Assembly: GCF_022952855.1 (NCBI RefSeq)
Contig: NZ_JALJDX010000178.1
Coordinates: forward strand, 1 to 42,925
Reading direction: 5' to 3'
Source of the DNA: Pseudomonas sp. RGM2987
GTDB lineage: Bacteria > Pseudomonadota > Gammaproteobacteria > Pseudomonadales > Pseudomonadaceae
DNA: 42,925 nucleotides
This document shows, piece after piece, positions 42,816 to 42,925 of this stretch. A program made the position numbers and the translations under genes. The notes beneath the pieces were generated by a model that saw nothing but the letters and a program-made list of their open reading frames with translations, had not been told where the DNA came from and did not search any database. Every line of letters starts with the position of its first letter. The first letter of the stretch is position 1.

Positions 42816-42878
42816 CGCACGACCCTGTGGCCTGCCTGACACACAACCCTGTGGCCTGGCTCACACACAACCCTGTGG
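42807..42878. repeat. Three tandem 24-bp repeats leading into a REP
   Basis: Three 24-bp units at 42807-42830, 42831-42854 and 42855-42878 share the end CCCTGTGG, which is also the first part of the REP that follows. The first unit contains the stop codon of the HD-domain gene. The unit length is a multiple of three. Confidence 0.85.
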
Positions 42879-42925
42879 CGAGGGAGCTTGCTCCCGCTGG
42901 GCGCGCAGCGCCCCTCTTTTAGGGC
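42872..42925. repeat. REP/REPIN, family B, cut by the window end
   Basis: CCTGTGGCGAGGGAGCTTGC followed by TCCCGCTGGGCGCGCAGCG, the same left arm as the elements at 2752 and 38399. The right arm lies beyond the window. Confidence 0.85.

Overview
The window looks like chromosomal DNA of a fluorescent Pseudomonas (P. fluorescens complex, with several P. syringae-like traits). The evidence is the polar-flagellum regulators FleQ/FleS/FleR next to fliT-fliS-fliD-flaG-fliC, an fgt1-fgt2 flagellin glycosylation island between flgL and fliC, the phhRABC phenylalanine-catabolism locus, high GC, and Pseudomonas-type REP/REPIN elements in many intergenic gaps. I see no rRNA, tRNA, CRISPR array, insertion sequence or prophage.

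Layout. (1) 1-8520: flagellar regulators and filament genes, all on the minus strand: fleQ, then fleSR behind a near-consensus sigma-54 promoter; fliC behind a near-consensus sigma-28 promoter; then a terminator-like hairpin, flaG, fliD, fliS and fliT. (2) 8521-16331: glycosylation island with Fgt1 (1195 aa), Fgt2 (968 aa) and a dedicated ketoacyl-ACP synthase III. (3) 16436-24843: flgF-G-H-I-J-K-L behind a probable sigma-54 promoter; flgBCDE are not next to flgF. (4) 25077-33821: a compact seven-gene sugar operon (WbqC protein, 1180-aa multidomain glycosyltransferase, SAM methyltransferase, SDR epimerase, ATP-grasp ligase, metallophosphoesterase, DegT/WecE aminotransferase). Its only visible promoter is a good sigma-54 site, so it is probably part of the flagellar regulon. 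(5) 33962-38383: phhR divergent from phhA-phhB-phhC, with two candidate PhhR boxes. (6) 38535-42925: a nitroreductase, a TrkH potassium transporter, an AraC-type regulator overlapping trkH tail to tail, and a two-gene unit encoding a DUF962/Mpo1-like protein and an HD-domain protein with a PhnZ-like diiron-oxygenase ligand pattern.

How it fits together. FleQ (sigma-54, c-di-GMP) sits at the top of the cascade, FleS/FleR drive the middle genes, and sigma-28 drives fliC. The flagellin has 282 residues and carries serine at all six positions that I recall as glycosylated in P. syringae flagellin (143, 164, 176, 183, 193, 201). Fgt1 and Fgt2 would transfer sugars to it. The sigma-54-linked operon upstream of flgF would make and assemble a modified 4-amino-4,6-dideoxyhexose. 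The KAS III could feed an acyl group to that amine, and the methyltransferase could O-methylate it. This pathway is inferred from gene content and promoter type. It is the best candidate for an incompletely described system in the window.
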